A stretch of 64,000 bases of DNA from Spirogloea muscicola (GCA_009602725.1 WELB01000148.1:185318-249317), one strand, 5' to 3'; shown: positions 22,139 to 34,390, numbered from the stretch's first letter. Notes: generated by a model from the letters alone, not told the origin. Made by a program: numbers and translations.

Positions 22139-22867
22139 TGTAACATTTCCACTTAGTGTAAGCGTTGACCCAGGTAGTGACCCAACCCCTGTACGCAGGC
22201 AATTAGGCGGTCCGGTCCTGATTAGCCCCAGACGAAGAATTTAGGAGTAAAACCTGACACCGTGAAGCGCCTTGCGCCTCGGTGCGCAGCGGAAGTCTTG
22301 CCCTGTGGCGCCGCCGTCAGGCGGCGTCTCCACCTCCCGGGCACCAGCCCGCAGCTAGCCCACCAAGGGCCGGCCACGGACGCCGCGCAGCGAGCTGGCA
22401 GCGTCCTGCCGGCGACGCAGGCGCAGCAGCAGGGCTGCGCCTCTCTTAGGGCTTCACCGATCCGATCTCGCTGTCCGTGTCTCTGGCCCCCAGACTCCTA
22501 GTGCTCCCGGTGCCGCCCTCCCTCCCGGGGCGCATGGGGATCGCCCCAAGGCCTACCCCTAGGGGCGGGCCGAAACGAGGCCCGCCCCGAGGGGCAGACC
22601 TGTCGGGGGGAAGGGCCGCTCCGCAGGGCGGCCGCAAGAGGTCCACCCCGAGGGGTCGACCTCTTGGAAGGCCCCACGCCAGGGGTGGGGCCGACCTGTC
22701 GGACCGGCCCACGCAGGGGGCCGACCTGTCGAGACGCGCCAGGGTGGATGGACACCGCGTCACCGAGGCCCTCGTGCGCGACCACCTGGCCAGGCCAGGT
22801 CGGTCACGTGCGAATTACTTAAGCGTAACCACCTGGGTTGACGCTCACAGTAAGTGAGAACATTACA
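22139..22867 (-). mobile_element. LTR-C (-)
   Basis: The reverse complement of 22,172-22,867 matches the LTR at 33,652-34,378 in order, including the CACGTGACCGA box, the CCGACCTGTC-rich block and the CCTGTGTACAGG-type tail. The first 33 bp (22,139-22,171) are instead an inverted copy of the LTR head. It interrupts the 5' LTR of the element to its left, of which only GGCGAGGTT remains. Confidence 0.7.
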
Positions 22868-24500
22868 CGGTTCGATACGCTTACTGATTGGCACGTGACC
22901 GAGCTGGCCTGGCGATCCCCAATGCGCCCCTGAAAGAAGGGCGGCACCGGCAGCACGAGGAGTCTGGGGCATAGAAACGGACAGCCAGTTCGAATTTGTG
23001 AAGCCCTGAGACTGACGCGGGCCACCCCGCCGTCCCCCGGGGCGCTGGCGGCGTACGCGGGTTTCGCCGCAGGCATGGTGACGAGCCTGGCGGCCCTGGT
23101 CCGCCACCAGGGCTTCCCCCAGTCGCCTGCCGCTCTTCACCAGGCGACGCTACCCCTCAGTTACAGCGGTCTCGGCTTGCGCCCGCTCGTCCGTTCCTGC
23201 CGGGCGGCGTACCTCGGCAGCTGGGCGCAGACAGCCGCCTCCGTGGCCCAGCGCTTCATGGTCCACGGCCGGCGTGCGCTGGAGCAGGCGGTGGTGGAGG
23301 TAGAAACGGGTGTGCTGCTACGCTCCGCCCATCAGGAGCTGCTCGCGTTGCACCCGGACCTGGCGGGCCAGGCGGTCTCCTTTGCGCACCTCGCGCACAC
23401 CGCCGACCTGCACGTCCAAGCGCGCTTTGCAGCCGCCATGGACAAGGCAGCCTTCACCCCCGCCTTGCTGCAGCTCCCGGAGGCCGACCTGCGCGGGCGC
23501 GCGCGACCACTCGGCCTCCTCCCCGGGGGCCGCGGCGTGGCTCCAGGCCCTCCCCCTCAATGAAGCCCTCACACTCTTGGGCGAGGTGTTCCGCAGTGCC
23601 GTCCACCGGCTCCTGGGCCTGCCGCCGCCATGTCTCCAGGGTGTGCAACAGTGTGAATGTGGCGAGCGAGGGACCGAGCCTGGGGAGCTGGCCGCTCATG
23701 TTCTGCGCTGTTCCCACGGTGGAGAGCGGACAGCGGCCCATGACCATCTCAGGGATGCGATGCATGGCATCCTTGTGGAGGCTGGCTTCTCGGTGGCAGC
23801 CGAGAACTCTGCCGTCATGCCGCTCCAGCGACGGGCCGACGGTCTCCACGCTCGTCGCGTGGACCTTGTGGCCACCGCACCAGCAGGCGGGCCACGTCTT
23901 CTCCTGGACGTGGTGACCACTGCCTCCTATGACCGCTCACACCCAACCCAGTGTGCCACCAAGGCTGGGTATGCGGTAGCCTGCGCCGCTCAGGCCAAGG
24001 AGCTAAAATACGCAGATAACCTGCGGGAAGACGAGTTCTTCCCGCTCGCCATCGATACGCACGGGGCGTTGGGCGCTCGGTGGCTCGAGCTGCTCAACCA
24101 GTCTCTCTGACCTGTGGCTGCTTAGCAGGGGTTACTGAGGGCTTCGTAGCTGCTTCGTTTCTTTTTTGTGCTTGTTATTCTTCGTACTTCCCCTGGCCCC
24201 TTCTCGTCCTTTTGTTCATTCGTTCCTGGGCTGGCTTTTTCCAGCCCCTATTCTCAATGGGCGAGCCCTTTTCCTGAGAGAGGCGCAGCCCTGCTGCTGC
24301 GCTTACTGCTGCAGCCCGTTGTCTCCATGATGGTCCTTGTTGGGCCTCCTTGATAAGTGCTGCAGCCTATGATCGACACTGCTGACCATTGCCGCCGCCA
24401 TGGGAGCCCTGCTGAAGCTATACTGGACGTGCTGCTGCTGGGCCTCTTGTTTCAAGAAATTCCGAGCCACCTGCTGGAAGGTTAAGGTGCCTCTGTACAG
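22868..24500 (+). mobile_element. LTR-C-related fragment (+) hosting a LINE
   Basis: The piece 22,885-22,989 matches 33,700-34,090 of the intact LTR-C (CACGTGACCGAGCTGGCCTG, then the ACACGGACAGCCAG-like block, then GAAGCCCTGAG). After the LINE the LTR sequence resumes at 24,273 with AGAGGCGCAGCCCTGCTGCT. Beyond about 24,330 the sequence up to 24,500 is unassigned. Confidence 0.65.
22990..24272 (+). mobile_element. LINE with restriction-like endonuclease, 5'-truncated copy
   Basis: This is the clearest copy of the family. The post-RT region (MVTSLAALVRHQGF, GLRPLVRSCRAAYLGSWAQ) is at 23,075-23,560. The zinc cluster CECGE...HVLRCSHGGERTAAH is near 23,650-23,750. The RLE-like block with RRVDLVA and LLLDVVTT is near 23,860-23,930, and the C-terminus ends ALGARWLELLNQ at 24,110. 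One frame change lies near 23,520, so it is dead. The 3' tail of about 160 bp carries the GGGCTGG...CCAGCCCC stem-loop and ends GGGCGAGCCC. It splits an LTR-C fragment and is flanked by the hexamer CCTGAG on both sides, consistent with a short target duplication. Confidence 0.85.
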
Positions 24501-25420
24501 TGTCACCCGGTTGAGAGTGCCAACGGGGCCGGTAATCTGACATGAGCGTATCGTATCCGTTGGAAGTCCCAAACTGTACCGATAGCTTTGCTCCATTGTA
24601 TGTAGCTGAGTACGGTCCGGGCCCCGGGTTTCGTACAGCACGTGCACCGCCCAGGAGGCGCTGCTTTGTGCTCCTTTGGTGCCGCCAAGAGGCGCCACTA
24701 CGCGCCCCCTTGGCGCCGTCCGAGGCGCCGCGTCGCGCCCTTGTTGCGCCCAAGGCGCCGCTTCGCGCCTCCTTGATGCCGCACGAGGCACCCCTTCGTA
24801 CCTCATTGGTTCTGCCAAGGCGCCCCTTCGCGCCGTCCAATGGAGCCGCGTCGCGCGCCCCTTCGCGTCTCCTTGGAGCCGCCCAAGGCGCCGCTTCGCG
24901 CTTCCTTGGTGCCGCCCAAGGCGCCGCCCTTCGTGTCCCCTTTGTCCGGCCCGCCACTCCGGGGAAGGGCCTTGGGGGCGACCCTCGTCACACCCTCGGA
25001 GAGGGGTGGCAGGAGAAACGCTCCAATTCGTGGGCCTTGGCCGGGCTCCGCAGTCCGACCAACGCCGAGAGAGACAAAACCTTGCTGCTGCCTAGCCAGC
25101 CCCGCTGCTGCCTACTGCCGCAGCCGCCGCCTCAGCTCTGCTGCTGCCGCCTGCTGCCAGCCCGTCGCCGCAGCTCGTCGCTGCGGGCCTCGCCGGCTCT
25201 CTGTGAGTATAGACTGCGCCCCCCTTGTGGGACAGCTACTGACCCTTGGTTGAGGCACAGGCTTTGGGCGCTGCCTCAGGGAAAGACTTCCGCTGCGCCA
25301 TGTGCGTGTATGTGCGTTGGCGTTGCCTTGTATGAGGGTTGTCTTCTAAACCACCCTATGTCCAGACCCCAAACAAGACGTTCTAACCCTCACTGTGTGT
25401 TTAGGGATAGGAACGCTACA
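24501..25420 (+). mobile_element. LTR-D (+)
   Basis: This LTR of about 920 bp begins TGTCACCCGGTTGAGAGTGCC and ends GGAACGCTACA. The R/U5-like right half has the features shared by all LTR families here: a CTGCTGC-rich tract, a GGCTCTC box, and TAGGGATAGGAACG near the end. No clear target duplication is visible. Confidence 0.75.
24650..24945. repeat. GC-rich ~30-33-bp tandem repeats in LTR-D
   Basis: Units of the type GCCGCCCAAGGCGCCGCTTC plus GCGCCTCCTTGGT are repeated about nine times. Each unit is partly palindromic (CCAAGGCGCC / TTGG). Similar arrays lie in LTR-D copies at 29,690-29,880 and, inverted, 40,740-40,900, with differing unit numbers. Confidence 0.75.
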
Positions 25421-25866
25421 GCCTCCCACGATGCTCAGTATGCTCACCACATGCGGCCGTCATTCCTGCCGCATCCTGCCTTGCTGATCAGCCTCCCCTG
25501 GCTATATCACCACCTCCCTGTGCTTGAGGCGGTGCTCCTTCAGGAACCTCCCCATCCGGAGGTCCTTGCCGTTGAAGATCTACGCGTGCCTGACGATCGC
25601 CTCGCCACCGCCTCTGATACCATGTATACCGACATGCCGAGTAGCTGCGAGGCGTCCGTAGCCGGCCTTTGGTGGGCTAGCTGCGGGCTGGTGCCCCAGA
25701 GGCGGAGACGCTGCCTGACGGCGGCTCCACAGAGCAGACTTCCGCTGCGCGCTGAGGCGCGAAGTGCTTCACCGGTGTAGGGGTTTGCTCTCAAATCCCT
25801 ACATCCGAATCCAATCAGGACTAGACCGCCTAAGTTGCCTGTGTACAGGTGGTCTCGTCACTACAT
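25421..25866. mobile_element. Leader fragment and LTR-C tail
   Basis: A primer-binding site in minus orientation lies at 25,612-25,622, next to LTR-type sequence. The part 25,640-25,866 matches the last 230 bp of LTR-C (+), ending GTCACTACA. The arrangement is a recombined junction between two elements. Confidence 0.6.
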
Positions 25867-26949
25867 TTCGTAGCAGAGGCTGTTCTTGCATCTCGCAGAT
25901 TTTGTTTCTATTAACAGACTGCTGATGCACGGATCCTCTTGATTTGCTGCTCTGACTTCCTCGCTTGAGCGAAAGGGATTCTGTCAGAGCAGGACGCGGT
26001 ATTCAGTCGGGCGGCAATCGCAATTTGCTCTCGGCGCCACGACCATCGCATCGGCTGCCCAATTTCCTTCGCAAGCGTGCCACGGTCTGTCGGCGGATAG
26101 CCTACATACGACTGGGAGCTGAAACCAGCAGCCGCTGGGCGGCAAAGGTCAATCATTGCACCAAGATCCGCCTTGTGCTTCCCGATCTTGGACGTTCTCT
26201 GCAGTTGCTTGTCTGCCATGCTGGTTGGAGGTACGGGTTAGCACGCTTTTCTGCTCGCTTGCTGGGGCATCAGTGTTGCGGTGTCCTGCCGTTCAGTATG
26301 GAGACGTGATTTGCTGACCAGTAAAACCTGATCTGACCCCTCAGTGTTTCCCCTGGAAGGCACGGAGTCGCGAATCTCCAGTGCGCGCCCCAGTCTTTCT
26401 CGGCCGGCGGTACAACCGGTTGCAGTGGAGGAGATGGTCAAAGAAATGGCACAACTCCGGACCCCGGGCGACGGCCGGCCCTGGTGGCCCGGCCCTCCGG
26501 ACGGCTTCTGGCCCTGGTGGCCTGTCGCCGGAGGACTTGCGCTGAGTCGCACTCCTCATGGAGCATATGGCGGCGGCGGCGCAGGCCGTACTGGACCCTG
26601 CCTCGCACGCCCTGCTGGGGGCGCTGTTCAAGGAGGTGCAGGCCACGCTCATGGACGGTCTGGTACCACTGAGCGTCGGCTGAAGCGGGTCATGGGCCAA
26701 GTGCATTGGTTGCACAACGGCCACGGCCAGGCGCACACCTTCAAGGGGGGGAGGTGCATGCCCCGCTTGGCTGGCTGGCTACCAGCGAGCGACGGCTCAG
26801 GAGGGCCAGGGCCCAGGTGCACGGGTTGCACGGGGCTCCAGGTGCATAAGTTGCACCAAGCCCAGAGCCAGGCGAACACCCTTCAAGGGTCGTGTCGGCC
26901 GTCCGCACCCCGGACATCATCTAGCCAGATGGAGAGTGGGGGACCTTCA
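25867..26949 (+). mobile_element. Ty3/Gypsy leader and gag fragment
   Basis: A degenerate primer-binding site and leader (GTAGCAGAGGCTGTTCTTGC) follow the LTR-C tail. The region around 26,360-26,460 encodes the gag start (SRISSARPSLSRPAVQP) homologous to those at 16.7 and 21.6 kb. At 26,935-26,949 a purine-rich GAGAGTGGGGG resembles the polypurine tract directly before the next LTR. No pol is present. The copy is broken. Confidence 0.6.
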
Positions 26950-27656
26950 TGTAACGTTCCGCCCGTCTCCCATTTACGCGTACATGTTGTATCTATCGCG
27001 CGGCCCATTTCCCTATATTCTCCCGCGCGCATTGCCTTCTACCGCCAGCATTGTGCCGCTTGGCGTGACCCCTGTCTTGCGGTCTCCTCGAGGTCCGCCC
27101 CGTGGACGTCACATGTCCTACGGATCCCTCGTGGTCCGCCCGTGGACGTTACATGTCCACCCTACGGTACCCTCGAGGTCGTCACGTGGACGTGACATGT
27201 TCCCGCGACCGCCCCTCGTGAGGCCCGCCCCTGACGGGGTGGGCCTTGAAGCGGCTCCACCACACCCTGGATGGGGGTTGGCATCGAAGCATCACAAGTA
27301 GTCGGCTGAGACCGAACGGGGGAGTTCGATCAGTGCGGCCAGAGAGAGGCATAGCCCTGCTTGCCTGCTGCAGCAGCCACGGCCACAGACCTGCTGCTGC
27401 CGTCTGCTGCCCAGCCCGTCGCCGCAGCTCGTCGCTGCGGACATCGCCGGCTCTCCGTAAGTACCATGGGTGCGCCCCATGCTGGGATAGCTATTAAGCC
27501 AGACCCTTAGTGGAGTCGCCGCCTTCTGGCGGCGCCTCAGGGTAAGACTTTCGCTGTGTTGTAGTAGCGCTTCACTGTAGGAGATTTGCTACTAAAACCC
27601 CCATCGACCAGGACGTACTGACCCCTAACTGCGTGTATAGGGCTTAGGACGTTTCC
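26950..27656 (+). mobile_element. LTR (D-related, +)
   Basis: It begins TGTAACGTTCCGCCCG and ends near GGCTTAGGACGTTTCCA. The first half holds several repeats of a GGACGT(C/T)ACATGT-type motif (27,100-27,200). The second half has the common CTGCTGC/GGCTCTC organisation. Confidence 0.6.
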
Positions 27657-28735
27657 ACGTCTGGCTGGACGAGATCACGGACTGGTTCGTGCAATTTGGC
27701 AAGGCCGAGGCGGCAAGAGCGCATCTTGCGCCGCATGCCTCACTGGCGAGCCTCACCACTGCTGGGAATTCGTGAAGGAAAGTCCCACTCCCGAGATGTA
27801 AAACCCCTGGGAGCCTTTCTCGACCTCTTTGACCATTGTGTTTGATTGGTCCAATACGAAAGCTGGGGGTTGGCGTGATCACCATCACGACGAAGGCATT
27901 CATGCACTTGTGGCGGCGCTCGGCGCAAGCTTACAATTCGCATTGTCACTCATCTAAGGCGCGCCCTCCTGCTGAGGCGGGACGACGGCAAGGCCCACTG
28001 AGGGGTCGGTCGCATTCACGCGCTCTCCTGCTGAGGCTGGCGATCGTTTCAAGCTGCGGCAGCTCGGACGAAAGCGAGGCCCACTGAGGGGCCGCAGTTT
28101 CGTCCCACCGGAGGCTCGAGGAACATGGCGTTGGAGCCACGCGTTGGTTGCTCTCGCTGCGGCGACTTGAGCCATCGTGGGGCGCGCGCGGCGAGGCGGC
28201 GCCGCGCCGCAGAAGGGCCGCCGCTTCCAGAAGGGAGCCGCGTGGCCTGCCCTTGCACCAGTATTCCCTTGTCGGGCCCGCATTCTCGAGGGTGGGCCTT
28301 GAGACGAGCCTCCTAGAGACCCCTGCGGAGGGTGGCACATGAAGCACTACAATTAGGGCCGAGAGCAGACGTGGGGGTACCCGGTCAATATCAGTGAAGC
28401 CCGCGAGAGAGGCGCGCAGCCCTGCTGCCGCCTGCTGCCGCAGCACCGCCGACGCAGCCCTGCTGCTGCCTGCTGCTGCAACCCGTCGCCGCATCCTGTC
28501 GTCGCGAACCTTCATCGGCTCTCCTGTGGTAAGAATGTGACTGCTCCTTTGAGGGCAGTTGCTGGCCCGTACCTGAGAGGTGAGTCGTCGCCTGTCGGCG
28601 GCGCCTCAGGGCAAGGTCGCTGCGTGGTACACGTGGTGCTTCTCTGTGCTGGGGGTTTGTCTCTAAGCCCCAGCGACCGGAACCTATAAGTACATCCTAA
28701 TCCCTAACTGTGTGTGTAAGGATCAGAACGTCACA
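27657..28735 (+). mobile_element. LTR-B (+) and flanking debris
   Basis: From about 28,100 to 28,735 the DNA follows LTR-B (CATGAAGCACTAC box, CTGCTGC tract, TAAGGATCAGAACGTCACA end). The left part, 27,657-28,100, is unassigned apart from an 85-bp two-copy direct repeat containing GGCCCACTGAGGGG (27,960-28,100). Confidence 0.6.
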
Positions 28736-29527
28736 TCGGTGGCCAGGGCCTGCAATCGGACGTGCCTGGTGTACGCTAGATTTTTGCTCTTTCGCAAGCT
28801 CTGGGGGCCGTCGGGCCTCTACGTGGGTGGGTGCCCCACGTTGACTCGCACGTAGCAGCGAACGTGTACCTTAGTGGCCTTTTCGGCCCGAAGACATGGT
28901 GTTTTCCATTGTGCCTGGAGGCGCATCGTATCCATCGACCTCCGCGTGGGATGTCGCTGCTGTGCTCGTATGATACGGGACACCAGCTCTCACGGCCTGG
29001 CGGTGAGGATACTCAGGAAAAGCCGCACCCAGAGAGACTGCTGGTATATGTCGCCCGCCACCCACTTCTTGGTGCTGTACACGGGGTACAGACGATGCCT
29101 GTTTGAGGGGCTGGCTGCTGATGCACCGGCTATGATCCTCACGGACTCAAGGGCCACTGTGTTCTTAGTTGATAAGAAGTTGATTGGTGTCCATAGCTTG
29201 GATGTGGAATCCACTGCTTTGGAGCGCGCGACATGGGCGAATGGCCAACCCACCGATATGCTGCTTTTATGCAAAGTCCCCATATGCTTCCAAATATATC
29301 AAGGCCGTAATGACTTTCTATGCCATTGAGCTGGCCGGGAATGTTGATGTGATCTTGAAGGATGATTGGCTTAGTGCTATATCAACATGCCTTTACTTTG
29401 AGCGCCATATTTGAAACGTGGCGCACGGCGCCTTGTCCTTATGCAATGAGAATGATGGCTTGGTGCCACATCAGCATGCCTTGACTTTGATCTTTGATTG
29501 CACTGTACACCGTGGCGCTCGGCCCCT

Positions 29528-30380
29528 TGTATAACGTCCCCTCCGTTTGAGAGTGCCAACGGTGCCGGTACTCTTACGTGATCACATCGTATCTACCTTT
29601 TGGAAGTCCCAAACGGTACCGGTAGCTCTGCTTCACAGTATGTAGCTAAATACGGTCGAGGCCTCGGGTTTCGTATCGCACGTGCATCGCTCAGGAGGCG
29701 CCACTGCGCGCCCCCTTAGCGCCGCTAGGAGGCGCCGCTTCGTGCCTCCTTGGTGCCGTCCGAGGCGCCGCGTCGCGCCGCCCAAGGCGCCGCTTCGCGC
29801 CTCCTTTGTGCCGCTCAATGGCGCCGCTTCGTGTCTCCTTGTACCGCCCAAATGGCGTCGCTTCGCGTCCCCATTGGTCGGGCACACCACTCCAGGGAGA
29901 GACCTTGGGGGCGACCCTCGTCACACCCTCAGAGGAGGGGTGGCAGATAGAACGCTTATAGCAAGTAGTAGGCCGAGGCCAGACTCCTCAGTCGGACCCG
30001 TGATGCCAAGAGAGGCACAGCCCTGCTGCTGCCTGCTGCCGCAGCCGCCACCACAGCTCTGCTGCTGCTGCCTGCCGCTGCAGCCGCCGCCACAGCTCTG
30101 CTGCCCAGCCCGTCTCCGCCGCAGCTCGTCGCTGCAGGCCTCGCCGGCTCTCCGTAAGTGCCATGACTGCGCCCCTTGCGGGGACAGCTGCTCATCATCG
30201 GTGAGTCGCCGCCTTCCGGCGGTGCCTCAGGGTAAGACTTTTGCTGCGCTGTGAGCGCGAGTATGCGCTGTGTGCGCTGGCGTTCCACTCTGTAAGGGGG
30301 TTGTCTCCAAAACACCCTATGTCCGAACCCAAACAGGTCGTTCTGACACCAACGGTGTGATTAGGGACAGGGTTGTTAAA
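29528..30380 (+). mobile_element. LTR-D (+), inserted in the protease/RT junction
   Basis: It starts TGTATAACGTCCCCTCCG and ends GGGACAGGGTTGTTAAA. It carries the GC-rich tandem array at 29,690-29,880 and two CTGCTGC tracts. Protease and RT sequence of the same element lie on either side. The target duplication is unclear. Confidence 0.75.
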
Positions 30381-31691
30381 CCTTGTCCTTCGCAATGAGC
30401 AGACCTTTCAATCGCCTTGGGCGGCTTGAACTTCGACTCTGTTGATTGCCACGCAGATGAAGAAGCTGCTGCACAAGCACGCGGTCGAGTCCACGTACTT
30501 TGCATTGATGACGTCGTGTGACGAGTCTGCCCCTGACTCGTGTGTGAGGCTGAGTCCTCGCAATGCGGGTTCTCAATAATCTGCTGGATGAGTACGCGGG
30601 TGTGGTACCCAATGCTTTCCCGGACGGTCTATCTCCTCACAGAGGTGTGGCTAGTACCATTCGGATTGAGCCAGGCGCTGAGCCGCCGTACAGACCGATG
30701 CGCCGACTGATTCCTCTCGAATCTGCAGAGATGCAAAGCCAAGATAGATTTGCTAAGGAAGGGTTATGCGGAGCCTTCTCAATCGCCGTTAGGTGCACCG
30801 ATCCTCTTCGTGCTTGAGAAAGACGGCAGTCTTCGGATTGATCGAGCTTTGGGGGAAAGCTCACTATCAAGAACCGATAGCTTCTGCCACGTGGGCAAAG
30901 ACGGGGTATGCGTCGACCCCAAGACGACTCGGTCGTCCGGAACGGCTTGTGCCACGGAATGTGCCTCAGCTGCAATCCTTTCGAGGATTTGCGAATGACT
31001 TCCAAAAGTCCCTACAGAAGTTTGGGGACCCGGCACTTCCTCTTACGCGGCTCGCTCGTAAGGACGTACCCAGGGAGTGATCGTCCGAATGCCAGAGGGC
31101 GTTCGAGGAAATCCATCATGCACTTACATCTCCGCCTGTACTGGCCCTTTCCTCAAGAAGGCGTGCCGTATGAGTTGAGTTGTGACGCCTCATTTACCAG
31201 CACTGGTTGCCGTGCTCCTGCAAGAGATTCACCCGATAGCGTTTGTAAGTCGCCGTTGATCCCGCAGGGCGAAACTACACTGGAGTGAGCAAGAGCTGCT
31301 AACTGTGTGCACGCCATACGCGAATGGCTTTGCTACCTGGAAGGTGTGCACTTAAAAGTAGTCACGGACTATTGCCCGTTGACGTACTCCAACGGGCGAG
31401 GATTAACGAGGCGGCAAGCTCGATGAGCTGGATGAGCGGCATCAATCCACTTCTAGAGGGAGTGCCGCCCTGGAAGACTCGATGTTGCGGACTCGGTGAG
31501 CCGCAACATTGCAGAGGCTGCTGCAGTGCTTGCCTTGAACGCGTTGCGGGTTGCGAATGCAGGCATGCGTCCTACTCGCGGCGCTTCCTCGGCACCGACT
31601 GCCAACCTCTCTGATGTGCGTATTGGTGATGGGCATGGCACAATTCTTGGTTTGCGGAGGCAACCAACGAACGCACACTCTAATGACCATG

Positions 31692-32245
31692 TGTACGAAC
31701 CTCGCCCCTACACACGCAATTAGGGGTTAGTCGTCCTTATTGAGTTCGGCTGTAGGGGTTTTAGGATCAATCCCACTACACGGTGAAGCACTAGCGCATA
31801 GGCGCAGCGGAAGACAGACCCTGTGGCGCCGCCGTCCGGCGGCGACTCCACCTTCTGGGCGCTAGCCGGCAGCTGTCCCCCAAGGGGCGCAGCCACGGAC
31901 TCCCCGCAGCAAGCCTCGCAGCAGGCTACGGCGGCGGCTGCGGCAACAGGCAGCAGCAAGGCTGCTCTCAGGCTTCACCGGTCCGAACTCATGTCGGGTC
32001 TCAGCCCAAGGCTCGAAGTGCTTCCCCCGTGCCCACCCGCCTCCTGGGGATTAAGCGGGTTGCCCCAAGGCCTGCCCTTGCGGCGGGCCCAAGGTTCCCC
32101 CTTGACAGGATGGAACCTGGCAAGGGTTCTTCCAGGACGGGCGGGACTCGCCCGCACCTGGACGGCCCACTTGTCCATCAAGCGGCTAGCGGCCATGTAA
32201 CGCTAGCAGCACCGTGTGGCATATCCAAACGGTGGGATCGTTACA
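31692..32245 (-). mobile_element. Solo LTR-A (-), inserted before the integrase
   Basis: The plus-strand view begins TGTACGAACCTCGCCCC and ends GGGATCGTTACA, 554 bp. A perfect 5-bp target duplication, CCATG, flanks it (31,687-31,691 and 32,246-32,250). Confidence 0.9.
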
Positions 32246-33651
32246 CCATGGCTTTTGTTTGCACGGCGACGCCATTGTGATTCGGGACTACAGTGCCGTG
32301 CGGAGCAACATCATGCAGGAGCTGCATGATACGCCATACAGTGGTCATCTGGGAGTTGATAAGACCAGAAAAGCTGTGAGCGTCTTTTCTGGTGGCCCAG
32401 GCACACGCATTTGGGCAAAGCTGTGCCACATGCCAACGAACTAAGGAAGATCTGGCAAACCAGCCGAATTACTTCAACCATGAAGATTCCTGAGAGGTAT
32501 TGGGCTGATGTAAGTGTTGAATTTATCACACAGTTGCCTAAGACGCGGGTTGCTTTGATGCCATTGTTCATTGTTAATCGATTGATCAAAATGGTGCACT
32601 TTGTTGTAACGACCACGCGTGCTTCGGCGCTGGACTTTGCTGGCATCTTTTTTGATAAGGTGTGGAAGTTGCATGGCGTACCAGAAAGGATGGTCTCGGA
32701 CCGCGATCCTAGAGTTACGGGTCACCTCTGGAAGGAAGTATGCAAGCTTATGGGCACTAATTAGGCCATGTCCACAGCGTTCAATCCCCAAGGCGATTGC
32801 CAAATTGAGAGGATCAATAGGGTTCTGGAGGACATGCTCCGGCATTTTGTCTATCGGAGTCACACTGCTTGGCATGAATTTCTGCTCCGGCCGAATATGT
32901 ATGAAGAATGCCTATTATGAGTCCACCAGAGAGACATCCTTCTTCTTCAATTACGGTCAGCATCCCCGAGCACCTGTGCAGGTGGGGAGGCCGGAATGCG
33001 TTCCGGCCGCTGTCGCCTTTACTGGAACGCTCTTGGAGGCCCAACGACGGGCCCGGCATTTCCTGGAGCTTGCCCAGAAGATGCAGAAGGCTTATGCTGA
33101 CCAGCCTCGGGATGACATGTCCTTCGACGTGGGTGCTCAAATACTACTGAGTACGAAGCACCCTTCCTCGCGGGCAGTGGGTACGTGCAAGTTGCTACCC
33201 GAGTGGGTTGGACCGTTCCCCGTGGTAAGCCTTGTTGGCAAGGTGTTCTATGAGCTTTATCATAGGACACCTTGCTCTGTACACCGGTACAGTGGAAGAC
33301 TCACAATGTAAGTCACATGTCCCAGATCCGGGCCTTCCATTCGGATGATGGCCGCGTCCACCCGCCCCCACCTCCTATCTTGCTAGGATGAGCTTGAGTA
33401 CGAGGAGGAGGTACACCGGGACAGTTTTTGTGGGCGTAAGACCCGTGAGTATCTCGTGAAGTGGCTCGGCTATGGGCCGAGTACAATACGTGGGAGCCTG
33501 ACGCCAATCTTGCCGATTGCCAGTCCGCTCTTCGGGACTACTTCGTGCAGGGTGGTAACTCCCCTCCGCTACAGTAGAGGCCGCAATCGGCGGATGTAAG
33601 CTCCTTTGGCTGTTTCCTGTTCCCGCGGACGTGAACATCTAAGTGAGGAAA

Positions 33652-34378
33652 TGTAACGTTCCCACTTGCTGTGAGCGCTAAGCCAGGTGGTTACGCTCAC
33701 CTGATTGGCACGTGACCGAGCTGGCCTGGCCAGGTGGTCCCGAATGGGGACCTCAGTGGCGCGGTGTCCATCCTGGCGACTCCGCAAGTCGGCCACCGGC
33801 GTGGGCCGGTCCGTCGGGTCGGCCCCCGTTGTGGGCCGGTCCGACAGGTCGGGCCCCCCCGCGTGGGGCCTTTCGAGAGGTCGACCCCACGGAGTGAGCC
33901 TCATGCGACCCGCCCTGCGGGGCGAGCCTTCCCCTCGACAGTCTGCCCCTCGGGGCGGGCCTCGTTCGAAACGCCCGGCCCTCGGGGTGCCTTGGGGCCA
34001 TCCCCAATGCGCCCCTGGAGAGGGAGCGCACCGAGAACAGGAGGAGTCTAGGGGCAGAGACACGGACAGCCAGGTCGAATCTGTGAAGCCCTGAGAGAGG
34101 CGCAGCCCTGCTGCTGCGCCTGCTGCCGCAGACGGTCGCCGGCAGGATGCTGACGACTAGCTGCAGGCGTCCGTGGCCGGCCTTTGGTGGGCTAGCTGCG
34201 GGCTGGTGCCCGAGAGGTGAAGACGCCGCCTCACGGCGGCGCCACAGGGCAGCCTTCCGCTGCGTGCTGAGCCGCGAGGTGCTTCACCGGTGTAGGGCTT
34301 TGCTCCCAAATCCCTACATTCGCAGCCAATCAGGACTAGACCGCCTAAGTGCCTGTGTACAGGGGTCTGGTTACTACA
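33652..34378 (+). mobile_element. LTR-C (+), 3' LTR of the 28.7-33.6 kb element
   Basis: This 727-bp LTR runs from TGTAACGTTCCCACTTGC to GTCTGGTTACTACA and is preceded by the purine-rich AAGTGAGGAAA. Its middle holds a cluster of GGGCCGGTCC(G/A)(T/A)C-like repeats (33,800-33,880). Confidence 0.8.
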
Positions 34379-34390
34379 TCGCCCCTACAC

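Larger units (their letters stand above)
28740..33651 (+). mobile_element. Ty3/Gypsy chromovirus relic (+), interrupted twice
   Basis: On the plus strand it reads: protease region (VYVARHPLLGAVHG, VILKDDWLSA, 28,830-29,410), RT start (FPDGLSPHRGVA, near 30,620), RNase H region (31,100-31,500), integrase (VSDRDPRVTGHLW near 32,695), chromodomain region (33,380-33,570), polypurine tract and 3' LTR-C at 33,652. It is interrupted by an LTR-D at 29,528-30,380 and an LTR-A at 31,692-32,245. It is broken in many places and old. Confidence 0.82.

Noticed and set aside
22139-22867. DNA transposon with terminal inverted repeats
   Set aside because: The interior is clearly LTR-C and no transposase is present. 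The inverted ends are a rearranged LTR head.
24650-24945. Arg/Ala-rich open frames on both strands as a coding gene
   Set aside because: They arise from the GC-rich tandem array of LTR-D and recur with every LTR-D copy.
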